Origin: Streptomyces sindenensis
GTDB lineage: Bacteria; Actinomycetota; Actinomycetes; Streptomycetales; Streptomycetaceae
NCBI RefSeq assembly: GCF_014649035.1
Contig: NZ_BMSG01000045.1
Span: forward strand, 1 to 51,047
Length of the DNA: 51,047 nt
Direction of reading: 5' to 3'
Made by a program: the position numbers and the translations under genes. The notes beneath the pieces are model-generated. The model worked only from the letters and a program-made list of their open reading frames with translations, was not told the DNA's origin and made no database searches. Of the stretch, positions 50,021 to 51,047 are shown one piece after another. Each line of letters begins with the position of its first letter. The stretch's first letter is position 1.

Positions 50021-51047
50021 TCAGCTGGTCCGGCGGGTGACGAATTCGGCCAGCGCCAGCAGGTCGCCCGCCGCGCTCGGGTCGGGGACCGCCCGGGAGA
50101 GGTGGTGGACCGCCCGGGCCATCCGGTCGGCCGCGCAGCCCTGGGCCCAGTCGCGCCCGCCGGCCCGGTCCACCGCGTCGGCCGCCCTGCTCACGTCGGC
50201 GGCGGTGTTCATGGGCCCCCGGTAGAGCGCGGCGAGTTCGGCGGCGGCCGGGGTGCCCGAGGTGAGGGCGGCGACCACGGGCAGGGACTTCTTGTGGGCG
50301 GAGAGGTCGGCCCCGACAGGCTTGCCGGTGCGGTCGGGGTCGCCCCAGATGCCGATCAGGTCGTCGATGAGCTGGAACGAGAGCCCCGCCTCCCGGCCGA
50401 ACCCGTCCATCGCCCGGACCGCCCGGTCCTCCGCCCCGGCGTAGAGGGCGCCGAGCGCGCAGGCGCAGCCGAGCAGGGCGCCGGTCTTGGCGGTCGCCAT
50501 GGTGAGGCATTCGTCGAGGGTGACCTCGTCGGGTCCGCGCTCCTCGAAGGCGCAGTCCGCCTGCTGGCCCGCGCACAGCTCGATGACACAGGTGGAGAGC
50601 CGGGAGACGGCGGGCGCGGCGGCCGGATGGGCGTCCTCGGCCAGCAGCCGCTGGGCGAGGGCGAGCATGGCGTCGCCGGTGATGATGGCGTCCGGGACAC
50701 CGAAGACCGCCCAGGCGGTGGGCCGGTGCCTGCGGGTGGTGTCCTCGTCGATGACGTCGTCGTGGAGCAGGGTGAAGTTGTGGGCGAGTTCGACGGCGAC
50801 GGCGGCCCGGATCGCGCGTTCCGGATCGCCACCGAGCGCGCGGGCGGCGGCCAGCACGAGGGCCGGCCTGATGGCTTTTCCGGCCTGGCCGGAGGCCGGG
50901 GTTCCATCGGCGTTCTGCCAGCCGAAGTGGTACATCGCGATGCGGCGTATGGCGCCGGGCAACGACTCCACGGCCGATCGCAGATGCGGGTCGACGACGA
51001 CGCGGGTGCGCTCCAGGAGCGCGGCGGCCTCGTGCCCTTCCGTCGCT
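50021..51047 (-). CDS. Polyprenyl (isoprenyl) diphosphate synthase, 5' end beyond window
   Basis: At least 341 residues, open to the right edge; in-window translation begins TEGHEAAALLERTRVVVDP. It condenses isopentenyl diphosphate units. The first Asp-rich motif LLHDDVIDEDTTRRHRPT is intact (DDxxD), as are GKAIRPALVLAAARALGG and GDAMLALAQRLL. The second motif is LIDDLIGIWGD, with Gly in place of the third Asp of DDxxD. A GTG within the frame (50971) could be mistaken for the start, but family sequence continues upstream of it. The YHFGW and DDLIGIWGD segments resemble, from memory, the polyprenyl transferases linked to hopanoid or family 2 encapsulin clusters. Confidence 0.9.
   Translation of the reverse strand, partial: ATEGHEAAALLERTRVVVDPHLRSAVESLPGAIRRIAMYHFGWQNADGTPASGQAGKAIRPALVLAAARALGGDPERAIRAAVAVELAHNFTLLHDDVIDEDTTRRHRPTAWAVFGVPDAIITGDAMLALAQRLLAEDAHPAAAPAVSRLSTCVIELCAGQQADCAFEERGPDEVTLDECLTMATAKTGALLGCACALGALYAGAEDRAVRAMDGFGREAGLSFQLIDDLIGIWGDPDRTGKPVGADLSAHKKSLPVVAALTSGTPAAAELAALYRGPMNTAADVSRAADAVDRAGGRDWAQGCAADRMARAVHHLSRAVPDPSAAGDLLALAEFVTRRTS

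Noticed and set aside
50021..50971. Polyprenyl synthase starting at the GTG at 50971
   Set aside because: Conserved family sequence continues in frame upstream to the window edge, so that GTG is internal.

Overview
The window is high-GC actinobacterial chromosome, almost certainly Streptomyces. The evidence is strong G/C bias at third codon positions, many GTG and TTG starts, ATGA/GTGA start-stop overlaps, a conservon (CvnA-B-C-D) operon, a fused actinobacterial 2-oxoglutarate dehydrogenase (Kgd), a nickel superoxide dismutase with its maturation protease, and a snapalysin/LysR pair. From memory (not checked here) the order lon, two-component system, kgd, malic enzyme, amino-acid ABC transporter, Ni-SOD resembles the SCO528x to SCO525x part of the S. 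coelicolor core chromosome. I see no prophage, insertion sequence, CRISPR array, tRNA or rRNA.

Layout. 0.2-1.5 kb: secreted NlpC/P60 cell-wall hydrolase followed by a 7-bp tandem repeat. 1.6-7.7 kb, minus strand: conservon with a styrene-monooxygenase-like flavoprotein as its last gene. 8.0-10.3 kb: PP2C-like protein, MarR regulator and a divergent polysaccharide-deacetylase lipoprotein. 10.4-12.9 kb: Lon protease with an HspR (HAIR) operator. 13.1-20.3 kb: spermidine-synthase-like protein, OmpR-type two-component system, kgd and a small DUF6104-like protein. 20.3-24.6 kb: unknown protein, DUF4097/PadR operon, ClpN/HTH operon and a GNAT. 24.6-28.6 kb, minus strand: GH5 glycosidase, MDR oxidoreductase and malic enzyme. 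29.1-31.8 kb: amino-acid ABC transporter. 31.9-34.3 kb: methyltransferase, CGNR regulator and the sodX/sodN divergon. 34.6-41.2 kb: a likely six-gene plus-strand run (secreted alpha/beta hydrolase, membrane acyltransferase, NarL-type two-component system, two tandem DUF1266 proteins). 41.3-45.2 kb: NmrA-like protein, DUF952, sortase-anchored choice-of-anchor A surface protein and an epimerase. 45.3-47.2 kb: LysR/snapalysin. 47.3-51.0 kb: GntR/DUF1648 operon, small hypothetical protein, GNAT and a polyprenyl synthetase cut by the window end.

Most of the window is ordinary core and housekeeping content arranged in short, translationally coupled operons. The richest unexplained signals are regulatory: two mutually exclusive perfect hairpins ahead of kgd; a paired GTCAA-N6-TTGAC operator embracing the -35 and -10 of a predicted leaderless promoter for the HTH/ClpN genes; a T-N11-A palindrome between lysR and snapalysin; and an inverted repeat over the GntR/DUF1648 promoter. 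The best candidates for under-described protein systems are the hydrolase-acyltransferase-two-component-DUF1266 run, the ClpN/HTH pair and the conservon-linked flavin monooxygenase. I did not find anything I can confidently call a wholly new system.
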